A DNA stretch of 64,000 bases from contig NC_079238.1 in assembly GCF_027921745.1 (NCBI RefSeq), forward strand, positions 3,038,001 to 3,102,000, read 5' to 3'. Shown here piece after piece: positions 42,300-52,613 of the stretch (positions within the stretch are counted from its first letter, which is position 1; each line of letters opens with the position of its first letter). A program made the position numbers and the translations under genes. The notes beneath the pieces were generated by a model that did not search any database, had not been told where the DNA came from, and saw only the letters and a program-made list of their open reading frames with translations. The DNA is from Schizosaccharomyces osmophilus (lineage: Eukaryota > Ascomycota > Schizosaccharomycetes > Schizosaccharomycetales > Schizosaccharomycetaceae).

Positions 42300-43052
42300 A
42301 ATTTAGTCCAGTTCTCTGGCAGCTCAATTAAAGCTAAAAATTGAAAGTATCAGCAGGGAAATAAATTCTGAAAGGTAAAAGAACTCGACCAATTGATTGA
42401 ACGATTTAATGCAATTTGCATATAGTAGTCTATTCAGAATACTATAAATACGGTTCAGTTCTTTTCGAAAAGGAGTTTTGGTATGTCAGTTAACTATATA
42501 TATATATATATTAATATATAGTATGAATCCCTGTTCTACTTAGCCTATTTTAGTTTCTTTGTTTACCATTTCGTACAGCAACAAAGAAACTAAGCTTTCT
42601 TTGTTGTACCTAAAGCGAACGATTGTCTTACGCTGAATAAACTAAACGAAATTGAACGTCAATCTGTCGTAGTCCTAAAGACTACTATTATGTTTAAATA
42701 AAAGCCAAAGAAAATGCTAAATTTCTATTGCCTAACTTGAAAACATGAAGGTAAAGGACTCAATTCATATAAACAAAATAGTAACAAAAATTAATTAATT
42801 GCCGTAAAACAATCTTTACGAACATAACCATTCACTTAAATTAGTACTTAGAAATCATATAAATAACCTCTTAGCATAGCATAGCTAGCTTTTTTTATTT
42901 TTATTTTTATTTATCTTTTTCTCTTTAGAATTTATAGATGTTTATATACACCAAACTTCTTTCTGCATCATCCTGAGTGGATACGTTAATAAACTCCATG
43001 AAGTGTCATAAATTCCTTGTCAAAATCATATATTCCCGTCGTGCCAACTTAC
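42300..43052. other. Promoter region of the orphan; 3' region of med15
   Basis: 753 bp without a gene. Holds a (TA)8 run (42495-42510) and the TR/FLEX-like palindromic cluster at 42555-42609. Confidence 0.5.
42555..42609. promoter_or_regulatory. Cluster of HMG-box (TR-box) motifs with a forkhead core
   Basis: TTCTTTGTTT at 42555-42564 is an exact match to the Ste11 TR-box consensus TTCTTTGTTY and runs into GTTTACC, a forkhead core on the other strand. Two further copies, AACAAAGAAA (42580-42589) and TTTCTTTGTT (42596-42605), form an inverted repeat flanked by GTAC on each side. About 260-310 bp upstream of the orphan's ATG. Confidence 0.45.
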
Positions 43053-46000
43053 TTATATAACAACCTGCCATATAATCGAAGGATTCATAGAGTTGAATTC
43101 ATTTACATCCTCTCCTGTTTCCTTCCGCTTAGCTGTCAGTTGTCTCTCTCGAATAAAATCATTCCACGGGTCATTTTCATTATCCATTAAGCTAACGAAA
43201 GTATCTCCTTCTGGGGCTTTATAAACCCGATCTGTATCCATTGACTCATCTTTAACATCCATATCAATTCTGCGATCAGTAGCTTTCGCCGCTTCATTCA
43301 TCGCAGTACTTTCCTGAACACCGTCGGCCCATAATTCGGCATCATCATCATAAGCAAACTTGCCTTCCAGAGTTAAGATATTAGCTGGACTCAAAGAACT
43401 TTTACCCGCATTGGGATCGGGCGTTGATGAAGGAATGAAAAATGACTGAGGGGTTTTTAGTACTGAAGTCGGTGTTAGACCGCTCTTCACAGCCGAAATT
43501 TCATCTTCATGATCAAGAGTTACAAATGCGTCAATAGCATATTTAAGCGGATTTGCAGTAGCTTCTTCTCGGGATTTATACGACCCGGCGTCTTTTGCCG
43601 AGGTATCATTGAACCCATCACTCACCAACGAACTTGAAACAGGAGTCTCTTCTACAGCCATGACATTCCCTTCAGAAGGTGCTCCAAATGAAGGCTTTTG
43701 TACCGAGGGGCTTATAATCGGCGGTGAAGCATTATCAAACTTCTTCCTCTTGCTTATAGGTAGCTTAAGGTCTTCAGGTCTAAGACTATGCTTCATTACT
43801 TCAGATATTGCTTTCTCTTTTAATTGCGCTTCTTGTTGAGCTTTAGTCAAAACATTAAGACTAGCCTGGTGTTCATCCAAGTTAGATTCATTAGTAGGTT
43901 TCGGTGCGTTTCGTATCTGAGATGGCAAAGAGGCCTGAGCTTTATTCATGACTTCGTTTTGGGGCTGCATGGGAGCAGCACGCTGATATTGTAGAGGGAC
44001 TTGCTGAGCTTGTTGTTGCTTTTGATTCCTTTGTTGTTGTTGTTGTTGTTGTTGCTGTTGCTGTTGCTGCTGCTGCTGCTGCTGCTGTTGAGCAGAAGAG
44101 GCTCTCATTGTCGTTGAAATTTGAGCCAAAGCAGCAGGTAAACTTTGACCATTTACCTTAACTTCATGATGCAACCTGATTAATTGAGTCCTCACGTATG
44201 CGAAGTAACGGCTCGTTTTTTCCTTTATCTTTGCCATCATTTGAGGTGTACTGGTGAAGACACCTTGTTGAAGACCTTCTAACTGTAATTTAAAAATATG
44301 GCGCATTTGTATTAATTGAATAGTTGCTTCTTCGTTAGCAGTAAGACAGTAAAACAAGTATATCAATTGATTTGTCCTACTGAACATTGGATATGCAGAT
44401 TTCACAAGTTCAGCAATTATAACTTTTTGGTCATGCGGAAGTTCTAGCGGAATAGGTCTAATCATAGAATGCATTACTCTTTCTGTTAATTCACGAATCC
44501 GAACTGTCATTTTTTGCTGTCCCATAGTTCCTCCAGATTCTAAAAGCTGTTGTACTATATAGGCGCTAACATTTCCGGAAGTAGATGGATTTGTAAAAGG
44601 CTTTTCTGTAGGTTGACCAGCTACCTGAGGAGCGCTCGTGACATCGAAAGATTTTAAAGGATAAGATGGAGGACTAACAGAAGCATTAAATGCTGGGTTT
44701 ACCTCAGCATTTGAAGCACCAACGTTAGGGACATCAATAGGCGATACATTTGACTTCAGCGACTGGCTAGTCGCACGTGCCTTAGTAGGAGCATAACTTT
44801 GATAATTCGCTTTCGCAGGGTTAGGAGCAGTTTCGACATTCACCGGTACATTACCGCTCTGAGGTTTTATCGCTTGGTTTGTGACATTAGCATTCCTCAT
44901 CTGCTGTGCATAAGCCTGTTGAGATGTAGAAGGTGGTACACCCGGATCAACAGGAACATTACCAAATTTTTCAGGAGCTTGGGGAGTCTGAGAAGCTTGG
45001 GCGTTTACACGTGCGGATTGCATTTTTAGTTGTCGATGCTGTATTAGCACTTGCATGTGCTTCTGATAGAGGATCCCAATTGCCTTTGCTTGTTCAGGTG
45101 TTAATCGCTGATTCTTTCCAAGTTCAATTACGTCCCTCCATAATTTTATATTAGATGGTAATCCTGGAATTTGAGCAAACAACTGTTTCGGGACAGGTAT
45201 GTTCAGCATTTCCAGATTTTGCCTAACGCTAGCATTACTTGGAACATTTGGAGGACGTGGCTGCTGAGAAACCTGAGGTTGTGTTTGTTGTTGATTAGGC
45301 ATAGTTGGATACGTTTGACCAGCATTATTAGCAGCATTAAAGGGAATACTTCCTTGTTGTTTTGTCTGTTGCTGAGCCTGTTTTTGTTGTTGCTGCTGTA
45401 ATTGCTGAAGTGAACGGAATTTCTGAACTTGATTTTGGTAAAGCGATATAAGTCTCGCAGGTGGCATACTCTGGAGTTTCTGCAAAGGTATAGGAGGAGT
45501 TCCAGTACGAGCTAGTAACGTAGAAATTTGGGCACAAAGGTTATTCAGTTGTTGTTGAGAAAGTGCTGGTGGGACACGAGGTTGAGCGGTACGACCCTGA
45601 CTAGTATCATTTACCGGCTGAGGAGGTTGCTGTTGTTGTAGCTGACTCTGCTGATAAAGAAGTTGCCTTTGCTGAGGTGTAAGTTTGACATTTCCAGCAA
45701 ATTGTTGCTGAGCATTTCCAGCTTGCATCGGCATAGTCTGGTTTTGCATACGCGGCAGAACTCTTGAATTGGTTGCCATTCTTCCAGCAGTTGCGGTGGG
45801 TACTGGGGGAACAGTGTTCATATTAACATTGTTATTATAATTCTGTGCTTGCTTCATTTGAGCGGCCTGTAAATGCTCACGTATTTGGTCTCTTAGTTGA
45901 GCGGTTTTCTTACTGCAAGTCGTCAAATATTCATGCTGAAAAAATACGTTAATAAATCGATTACCAAAATTCAATGACATACCTTACTATTGGCTCCATC

Positions 46001-46203
46001 AAATGCTTGCCTTTCGAATGAAAGTGCCATATTCATCAACTGAACCTCTGAGATGGATGGTGAAATTATCCGCAGGGTTTGGGCACTATAGATTGTTAGT
46101 ATTAATAAACATACTCTATTTTTTCTTACATTTGTAAAGCAATACTTTGTCGTTCATTAGGTCGAATTTGAGTTTGCCATCCTTTCTCCACGTTTCTATT
46201 CAT
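43053..46203 (-). CDS. med15: Med15, Mediator tail subunit
   Basis: complement(join(43053..45935,45983..46085,46130..46203)), 1019 aa. Exons 1-2 encode the KIX-type activator-binding domain (start MNRNVEKGWQTQIRPNERQ; IALQIAQTLRIISPSISEV; MNMALSFERQAFDGANSK), joined to EYLTTCSKKTAQLRDQI in exon 3. The rest is Gln/Pro/Asn-rich, as in yeast Med15, with a Q20 tract (44031-44090), a structured middle (about residues 500-690) and an acidic C-terminus. Introns are 44 and 47 nt with TACTAAC and TTAAC branch sites. Without splicing the KIX domain is lost. The protein recruits Mediator to activators. Confidence 0.93.
44031..44090 (-). repeat. CAG/CAA trinucleotide repeat (Q20)
   Basis: Twenty glutamine codons; on the coding strand seven are consecutive CAG and the rest mixed with CAA. 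A length-variable coding microsatellite in med15. Confidence 0.9.
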
Positions 46204-46776
46204 TCCTTTATACGCTTCCTTAGCTTGCTTGCTTTTTATTATTTCCAAAACTTTTCTTTTAATGACAACCGTCCTTTGCTCAGTCGTTTTTTACTCCACT
46301 TGCGATGGCCTCCCTATGCGGTATTGGACAAACACATCCTACTGGGTTCACTTGGGGTATAGAATATATTTTTAAGATGAAATATGCTACTATGTTGCAA
46401 ACAAAAGAGAAGTCTTATTCTTTTTGAAATATTTATTGATTAAGGATGCTAAAATAGGTCTTTATAGCAATTCAAAACTGTAGACCTTCAGTTTACAGTA
46501 AAAAGCGAAAAGAATACACTTCTCAAACTTTGAACAACCACACAGAATGGCTTGTACAACAATAAAACATGCTTTATTTTAAGACATAACATTTTAATTC
46601 ATAACTAATATATAAGGGGAAAACTAACAGAAAGAGAAAGTGGTAACAAAAACATAGCTTTTTGACGAAGGTTCCTTTTTTCGTTAAGTATAAAGTAACT
46701 CTAAATCATTAGATGCAAGTCTTTTGCAAATAGTTTTTTTTTTCGTTCTTTTTTTTATTATGAAAATCCAATTCTC
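46204..46776. other. Intergenic med15-PUF
   Basis: 573 bp between tandem minus-strand genes. AT-rich; T-rich runs near 46735-46755. No gene or RNA recognised. Confidence 0.4.
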
Positions 46777-49700
46777 CTAGAAGTACCTTTCGGACTTTTG
46801 ATTGCAAAGTTCGGAGAGCTTCTTTAATTCAGAGGAACCCCGGTCTTCCATCCTCTCTAATGTGCTGGAAACAGCTTGCTGCAGAGCCTGCCTATATGTT
46901 GGTGAAATCGTTTCAATTGTCATAAGCTTATAAAGGAACGAGGGCCCATAACTTTGGTCCATTAGGATTTTATCCAAGGCACTAGCATTCAATTCATTGG
47001 ATTTACCCAGAATAGCTTCAACAACCATATCGGTACAATTGGTTTCTTCTTGGGGCATTGAAAGAATCTTCAACAAAGAGCTATAGGCCAGTCGATGAGT
47101 ACAAACTCGCACGATATCTTTTGTGAATCTCTGCGTTAATTGTTCTGTTACATGAGGATAGCTCATGTTTTCTATAAGATAACTTAATAAAAGTGTACCA
47201 TTACCATTCATGGCTAAATGTACCGAATACACGGTTATTGCTGCAGCTACCAACACACGCTGTTCCTCAATAACATCAGGACTTTCTAAGCAAGTGCGGA
47301 TAGCACGCGAACCATAACGGCTTTGAGCGATTACCCAAAACTGATTCATAATAGCTTCGAATACAAAGTTGTTCATTGGTGAACCAAATCGGAGGCACGT
47401 TTGTACCACATAATTGCCAAATTGATCTGCAAAAAGAAGAGGTATATATGGCTGAAGATGCTTTGCAATAAGAAGCATCTGAGAATCAGTAGAGGCCACA
47501 TCAACAATTTTCTGAGCGGCCCAAGTACCATTTTTATGAATTCCAATTTGCGCAAGGTGAGGAGCGATCCTTTCTAACATCATTTCCTTAACAGGGTCGG
47601 AACAGTAATCAAACAATTTCTGTACTACTGTATTGCCCAGGTGGTCGCTAGCAAGATCTGATACCTCATCCAACCAGTTAATGGCAATTTCCTCAACTTC
47701 CTCTTGAGTACAAAGACCATTATCAATACGCTTACGGACTTGTCGAAGTTTGGGAGCATTTAATCGGCGGCTACTAAAAGCTTTAGAGATGGATGGTATT
47801 TGGGCAGTAAATTCCGTCAAATCACATGCAGTATCTAAAATAGGCTGTATAGTAGAAAGATCATCAAACCCAAACGATTTCGTAACACCAATAATATCAT
47901 CATACACTTCTCGTAATGAGGTAACGAACGACACGTTAGAAAAAGCCTTATTCAGACCATCAACAGTTGAATGCGCATTCTCGGAACTTGAAGATGAGAC
48001 CTTGGCAAACCCGATACAGATAGGGTTTGAATCCAGAAAAATGCATTTTCCATTAAGTTCTTCCAATATATACTTCGCGGTATTAACACTATCAAAATTA
48101 ATAAAAGCGGAATGTTTATGAGAAAGCATCCTAATATTTATGACGTTGCCATGAGAAGCAAAAGTAGCAGCAACTGTATCTGATGAGATGCCCGCCGGAA
48201 GATTACCAACCCATAAAGCATGTGTGGGTTCTGACTGAGTAAGATTTCCAATAGTGGCATCCCCTATACCACTCCAACCTGTACTATTAATGTCAGAGAG
48301 GCCTTTTGATATCCCAATATTACTGATGCCAGCGCTGCTTGTGTCAGGTGTAGAGGTCCTAATACTGCTGTTGCTCGTGCTGAGGGGTGAAGGAGCATTA
48401 GTCAAAAAAGAAGGATTATAAGAAGGCGACCCTCTTGCTCTCGGTGAACCACGGTCAGCAGGATCAGCCATTCCTCCAACTGATGATGAAGTAGGCGTAG
48501 GAGGATGCGTAAGAGTAGAGGATAAAGACTGTGATCGACGACGTGAGTTTAACATAGTCTGAGACCTGGAACTCAGGGAACCCACGGGTGGAAGCTCTGG
48601 AACGATGTCCATCCCACCATGTCGTTCAGGCGATTCAAAGGACAAGCCCTTTAGAGCAAGCGGGTTATGCGTATTAAGTAGATTATTGTTTAAGCCGTAA
48701 GCCTGAGGTCGTTGATAACCAAAACCACTATGCAAATTCTTAGCATGAAAATTAGTTTGCGCATCAGCCTTAAATTGGGAATCCAAAGACGAGTCTAAAC
48801 GTCCAGTGTTGTGACCAACATGTTTTAAACCATTACCAAATTCAGACTGTTCATTATTTGGATTAACCGCAGGAGCATAACCAGAACGACCTGTGCGCAA
48901 GCTATGCGATAAATGGGACAAATCAGATGGCCATACTTGGGAAGAATTGAGCTGATCCAGCCCCCCATGATTTAAGTATGGTAAGGCAGATGAGTTCATG
49001 CTGGAATCTGAAGAAAAATTTGTATCAACAGGAACCGATGGAAACTGTTGATTGTATGGCTTGTACGATTGATTTGCATTCAAAGATGCGGAAGAAAGAG
49101 TATTGGGCTGAGCGAGCGACGGGGCCATAAAACCACCAGAGGAATTAAAAGCACGTGGATTCCAAGGCAGCGTGTAAGAGCGTAATCGATTGGAACCCTT
49201 GGAACGCTTATTTAATGCGGGAGCATTTGAGTTGCCTGAGGAATTCATAGTAAAAACGGGGTCTCTGTTGGAGATTATTTCAGAAGCAGCAGAAGTCGGA
49301 ATAGACGTTCCGCTGTTGGATGAAGATCTTTGCCGACCCGACTCAGATGTAGGGGATGTATCTGTAGATGGACGTATATACATAGATGAAACGGGCTGTT
49401 TCAAAGACGAAGCTGCAGTAGGAGGAGCAGCTGAAAGATTAGAGGTCCATGGAATCGAGGGATCATACTTCGTAGAAGAAGAAAGAGAAGATGTACGAGT
49501 CCTGTTCGTAGGAGGAGAGACAGCCAAAGAAGCAGATGGCGGAACGGACAGTTTAGGAACGTTCGTCTGATTGGCGGGTTCTTCATACGCTGACAAAGAT
49601 GAGCTTCTGTGTCGTTCAGTGTTTGTAAGTTCATGCTTAGGAGCAGATCCTGAACTTAGACCCGGCCAAAGCTCGTTTGACAAATCCTTAAATTGAGACG

Positions 49701-49959
49701 TTGTTCCCGACAGTAAAGTATTATTTTTTAGTCTATGAAGTTTATTATTGTTATTGCCCGGATAAGCTTTTTCGGGATTGGATGCATCAAAAAATTGAGA
49801 TGTTGAGGAAGAACTAGCCCCAACTCCGCTACTCTCTAACGAAGATTCAAGTAAATTGTCCAAGTCGTTTTTTAACTCTGACATGTCGAGTGACCCAGTG
49901 TCCATATTTGAAGAGCTCATTGATGAAGGCTTGATGCCATCAGAAGCCGATTTATGCAT
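46777..49959 (-). CDS. PUF-repeat and RRM RNA-binding protein (Jsn1/Puf2 type)
   Basis: 1060 aa from the ATG at 49959 (the open frame extends two codons further, without ATG). Residues 1-575 are Ser/Asn-rich and disordered, with RRRS-type kinase sites. One RRM at about 575-660 (HALWVGNLPAGISSDTVA; SAFINFDSVNTAKYIL). Six or more Pumilio repeats follow (about 740-1030: LGNTVVQKLFDYCSD, NGTWAAQKIVDVA, FGNYVVQTCLRFG, YGSRAIRTCLES, NGNGTLLLSYLIE). This domain order is that of yeast Jsn1/Puf2 proteins that bind 3' UTRs. Target RNAs are unknown. Confidence 0.93.
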   Translation of the reverse strand: MHKSASDGIKPSSMSSSNMDTGSLDMSELKNDLDNLLESSLESSGVGASSSSTSQFFDASNPEKAYPGNNNNKLHRLKNNTLLSGTTSQFKDLSNELWPGLSSGSAPKHELTNTERHRSSSLSAYEEPANQTNVPKLSVPPSASLAVSPPTNRTRTSSLSSSTKYDPSIPWTSNLSAAPPTAASSLKQPVSSMYIRPSTDTSPTSESGRQRSSSNSGTSIPTSAASEIISNRDPVFTMNSSGNSNAPALNKRSKGSNRLRSYTLPWNPRAFNSSGGFMAPSLAQPNTLSSASLNANQSYKPYNQQFPSVPVDTNFSSDSSMNSSALPYLNHGGLDQLNSSQVWPSDLSHLSHSLRTGRSGYAPAVNPNNEQSEFGNGLKHVGHNTGRLDSSLDSQFKADAQTNFHAKNLHSGFGYQRPQAYGLNNNLLNTHNPLALKGLSFESPERHGGMDIVPELPPVGSLSSRSQTMLNSRRRSQSLSSTLTHPPTPTSSSVGGMADPADRGSPRARGSPSYNPSFLTNAPSPLSTSNSSIRTSTPDTSSAGISNIGISKGLSDINSTGWSGIGDATIGNLTQSEPTHALWVGNLPAGISSDTVAATFASHGNVINIRMLSHKHSAFINFDSVNTAKYILEELNGKCIFLDSNPICIGFAKVSSSSSENAHSTVDGLNKAFSNVSFVTSLREVYDDIIGVTKSFGFDDLSTIQPILDTACDLTEFTAQIPSISKAFSSRRLNAPKLRQVRKRIDNGLCTQEEVEEIAINWLDEVSDLASDHLGNTVVQKLFDYCSDPVKEMMLERIAPHLAQIGIHKNGTWAAQKIVDVASTDSQMLLIAKHLQPYIPLLFADQFGNYVVQTCLRFGSPMNNFVFEAIMNQFWVIAQSRYGSRAIRTCLESPDVIEEQRVLVAAAITVYSVHLAMNGNGTLLLSYLIENMSYPHVTEQLTQRFTKDIVRVCTHRLAYSSLLKILSMPQEETNCTDMVVEAILGKSNELNASALDKILMDQSYGPSFLYKLMTIETISPTYRQALQQAVSSTLERMEDRGSSELKKLSELCNQKSERYF

Positions 49960-50560
49960 TTGCACCTAAATTTCTTGGAATAACAATGTACTATGCCTGC
50001 CGAAGGCAAATTATGAAATTGATAAGGTGAAGCAATCCCTGTAAATATACCAAATATTTCCCTTAAAAATTAGTTTCCAACCAAAAAAATTCAAAGACGG
50101 TTTTCTTTTTATTATTTTTCTCTTTTTCTTCGAGTAGTGGTGTAGTGGTTAGATGCAGGGTGTGCGGAGGGAACGAGCGGGTGATGCCCAAAGCCAACGT
50201 CAGATCAGATTTCGCGGTGCAATCCCTTCAACAACAAATTGGCCGCAAACCAAACCTCATTGATTTTTTTATTTTTTTTATTTTTTTTATTTTCTTGATT
50301 CTCTTACATTTCTATTATTATACAGAGAAGTGAATTTTATTAGTTGATCATTGTCATTGATTATCAACCTGTATTTGCCATTGGCAATGACTATTTAGCA
50401 CCACACCACGTTCAAGATCGCAATTCCCACCAAGCAAGCGCCGTGAGATTCAAAAACATGGGAAATTGAAGGATTCCTTGTAAATAAACATTATAATCAG
50501 CTCTCATTTTGGGATACTAAATTCCTAGCGTAAGAAAGTATTTACTCAAAACGGTTTGCC
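49960..50560. other. Divergent promoter PUF/swc2
   Basis: 601 bp. Contains a T-rich tract with ATTT repeats at 50263-50290 and a short GC-richer block (50130-50210) that includes a lone tRNA-A-box-like sequence. No gene supported. Confidence 0.4.
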
Positions 50561-51520
50561 ATGTCGGAACACGAGTCGTTGGTTGCTGGTCGCTCGAGAC
50601 GAGCAAACGCCGGCAATAAGCTGCGGGATTTACTAGAAAAAGAACATATAAGGGCTTCTGGAGAAGAAGGAGAATTAGAAAAAGAGGATGAAGAGTACAG
50701 CTTTGAAAGAGAGGTCGACGTTGAGCGTGACATTGACATTTCAAGTGAAGATAGCGAATCGGAAGAAGGCGAGGAAGAACAGCAAGTGGAACTAGCGGAA
50801 ACTGAAGAGAAGCTGCTTCGTCAAGAGGAGAAGTCGGAGAAACGACGCTTACAAAAGAGTCGAATCACCAACCTGCAGAAATCTCTTGGAACACCCAAAA
50901 CAAAGATGCCAGAAAAGAGCGAACCCGGATTAGTTAAGAAGACATACAAGAAACAAAAATTGGATTCTTCTTCACGGAGAACGAGTTCCAGAATGCACAC
51001 AATTCGCATGACACAATCGACCGAGCATAGATTACAAGAAGCCCGGCCAAGAAGAAAGTATACAGTTCATGCCGGTGGTGATCGAACGAAATTTGGATTG
51101 ACACAGCAGCAGAGGTTAGCAGAGGCTGCGAAAACAGAGGCTTTTAATATCGGCTCTTTGCGGAATTATGTCAATTACGAAGAACAACGAAAGCTTCGAT
51201 TGCGAAGAAGTGCAGCAAAGCACCGGCGGCTGCAAGGTCCAATACTGAAATATATTACCAAGACGGAGGCCTCGGAAAGCCAAAAAAAAGTTGGAAATTA
51301 TTATGTGGCTCCTCTTGAACATCCTCTTAGCCAGGGTCCAGTAGAAACACCGATCTTGCCAGAAAACGTCCTTGAGGAATGCGCAATCTCAGGACAAAGA
51401 GCCATATACATGGATCCTTTGACAAGATTACCGTTTGCAAATGCAGCTGCCTTTCAAGAGCTACGTGATGTTTACCATCAAAAGTATGCTTGGAGTGCGT
51501 TGTTGAATACATTTCATTAG
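50561..51520 (+). CDS. swc2: Swc2/Vps72 (YL1), SWR1 complex subunit
   Basis: 319 aa, one exon. YL1-family protein that binds H2A.Z-H2B and guides SWR1 histone exchange. Starts with the YL1 signature SLVAGRSRRANAGNKLRDLL, then a very acidic stretch (about 25-90), a basic middle, and the YL1_C domain at the end (LEECAISGQRAIYMDPLTRL; YAWSALLNTFH). Length is a little short of animal YL1 but usual for yeasts of this group. Confidence 0.95.
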   Translation: MSEHESLVAGRSRRANAGNKLRDLLEKEHIRASGEEGELEKEDEEYSFEREVDVERDIDISSEDSESEEGEEEQQVELAETEEKLLRQEEKSEKRRLQKSRITNLQKSLGTPKTKMPEKSEPGLVKKTYKKQKLDSSSRRTSSRMHTIRMTQSTEHRLQEARPRRKYTVHAGGDRTKFGLTQQQRLAEAAKTEAFNIGSLRNYVNYEEQRKLRLRRSAAKHRRLQGPILKYITKTEASESQKKVGNYYVAPLEHPLSQGPVETPILPENVLEECAISGQRAIYMDPLTRLPFANAAAFQELRDVYHQKYAWSALLNTFH

Positions 51521-51755
51521 GGGTTTTTCTTTGTTATTTTTGTTTATATATTTCGGATTGCATAATTACTTTGGCTGTCATACTGGGAACATATTTATAG
51601 AGTCAACGAATGAATGAAAAGGATTCATGATCTGATGATACAACAATATTAGAAGTATAAAAATATATACGTAGAAATATCATAAACGAATAAGTAAAGT
51701 ATGTATAGTATAACTGTTTAATCTTTTTACGCCAAGAAGTGAAAAAAAGAACAGG

Positions 51756-52613
51756 TTAATTCACCAAGTACTTGAAAGCAGCCTGCATTCCCAAGGCAAA
51801 TGTTGAGAGACGAACGTCCACAGCGAATCCTTGCTTCTCGAGAGAAAATAATTCATTCTGAAGAGAAGATAACTTGATAGGGAAGTTGCTTATGTACTCT
51901 CCTTGGTCCAGCTGTTGTTGTGGATTTTGGTTTTCAGGGTTAGACATGTCAATGTCAACGAGTATAATCTTCAAGTTGGCGTTGGTTAAGCCGGGATCAT
52001 TATACATGACAGTTGTGGCTTCTTTGACCGTTCCAACGAAACCAGTTTCTTCACGAAGCTCACGAACAGCACTTTCTTCGGGAGATTCGTCCGAATCTAC
52101 GAGTCCTGCTGGGATCTCGATACAGGTCTTGCTTAGTGGAGGGCGGTATTGCTTTTGGCACAAAACGTGAGGCTCGCCATCAATTGGGATAATACCTAAA
52201 ATGGCAACAGCATCTATACCACTCTTGGATCGGGTAGTACGTTCAGCCATTTCCCAAGCCCTGGTTTTACCACTCTGGTCTTGCCAGGTAATCTTTTTTA
52301 AACTAGTCCATTTTGCATCTTTGCTTTCGAGGTCACTGACATCTAAGACTTTGGGCTCTTGTTCTTGACTCATGGTGGTGTAATGGCTGCGGATAGAAGG
52401 AACGGAAATACGAGTAGAGAAATGCGTTGGAAAAAGGTACGTTTTCCGTTGTTGATTCTGTGAAAAGAAAATTCTTTTACTGGAAGAAAAGCGAGCTTGT
52501 TGCTTTCGTAAAATATTCAGCAATATACAGCCTTGCTTAAATGGTAAAGTAGGAAAGGCAGCAATGAAATTTGGTAAAAAGCTTGAGGAGTGTTTGAAGT
52601 GAAACAGAGACAT
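51756..52613 (-). CDS. Nudix hydrolase, ADP-ribose pyrophosphatase type
   Basis: 285 aa from the first ATG. The Nudix box is intact (G170 in the long form: GLVDSDE, SAVRELREETGF), matching GX5EX7REUXEEXGU. The upstream QYRPP and IEIPAGL motifs place it with ADP-sugar/ADP-ribose diphosphatases (yeast Ysa1). Residues 1-80 are Arg/Lys/Ser/Phe-rich with almost no acids, like a mitochondrial leader. A second ATG at codon 81 (52373) begins MSQEQEPKVLD, which is where a cytosolic Ysa1 would start. Two isoforms are plausible. No introns needed. Confidence 0.92.
   Translation of the reverse strand: MSLFHFKHSSSFLPNFIAAFPTLPFKQGCILLNILRKQQARFSSSKRIFFSQNQQRKTYLFPTHFSTRISVPSIRSHYTTMSQEQEPKVLDVSDLESKDAKWTSLKKITWQDQSGKTRAWEMAERTTRSKSGIDAVAILGIIPIDGEPHVLCQKQYRPPLSKTCIEIPAGLVDSDESPEESAVRELREETGFVGTVKEATTVMYNDPGLTNANLKIILVDIDMSNPENQNPQQQLDQGEYISNFPIKLSSLQNELFSLEKQGFAVDVRLSTFALGMQAAFKYLVN

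Noticed and set aside
50140-50215. tRNA-like A-box (TGGTGTAGTGGTTAGA) upstream of swc2
   Set aside because: No matching B-box, no cloverleaf pairing and no anticodon arm of the right spacing; probably chance.
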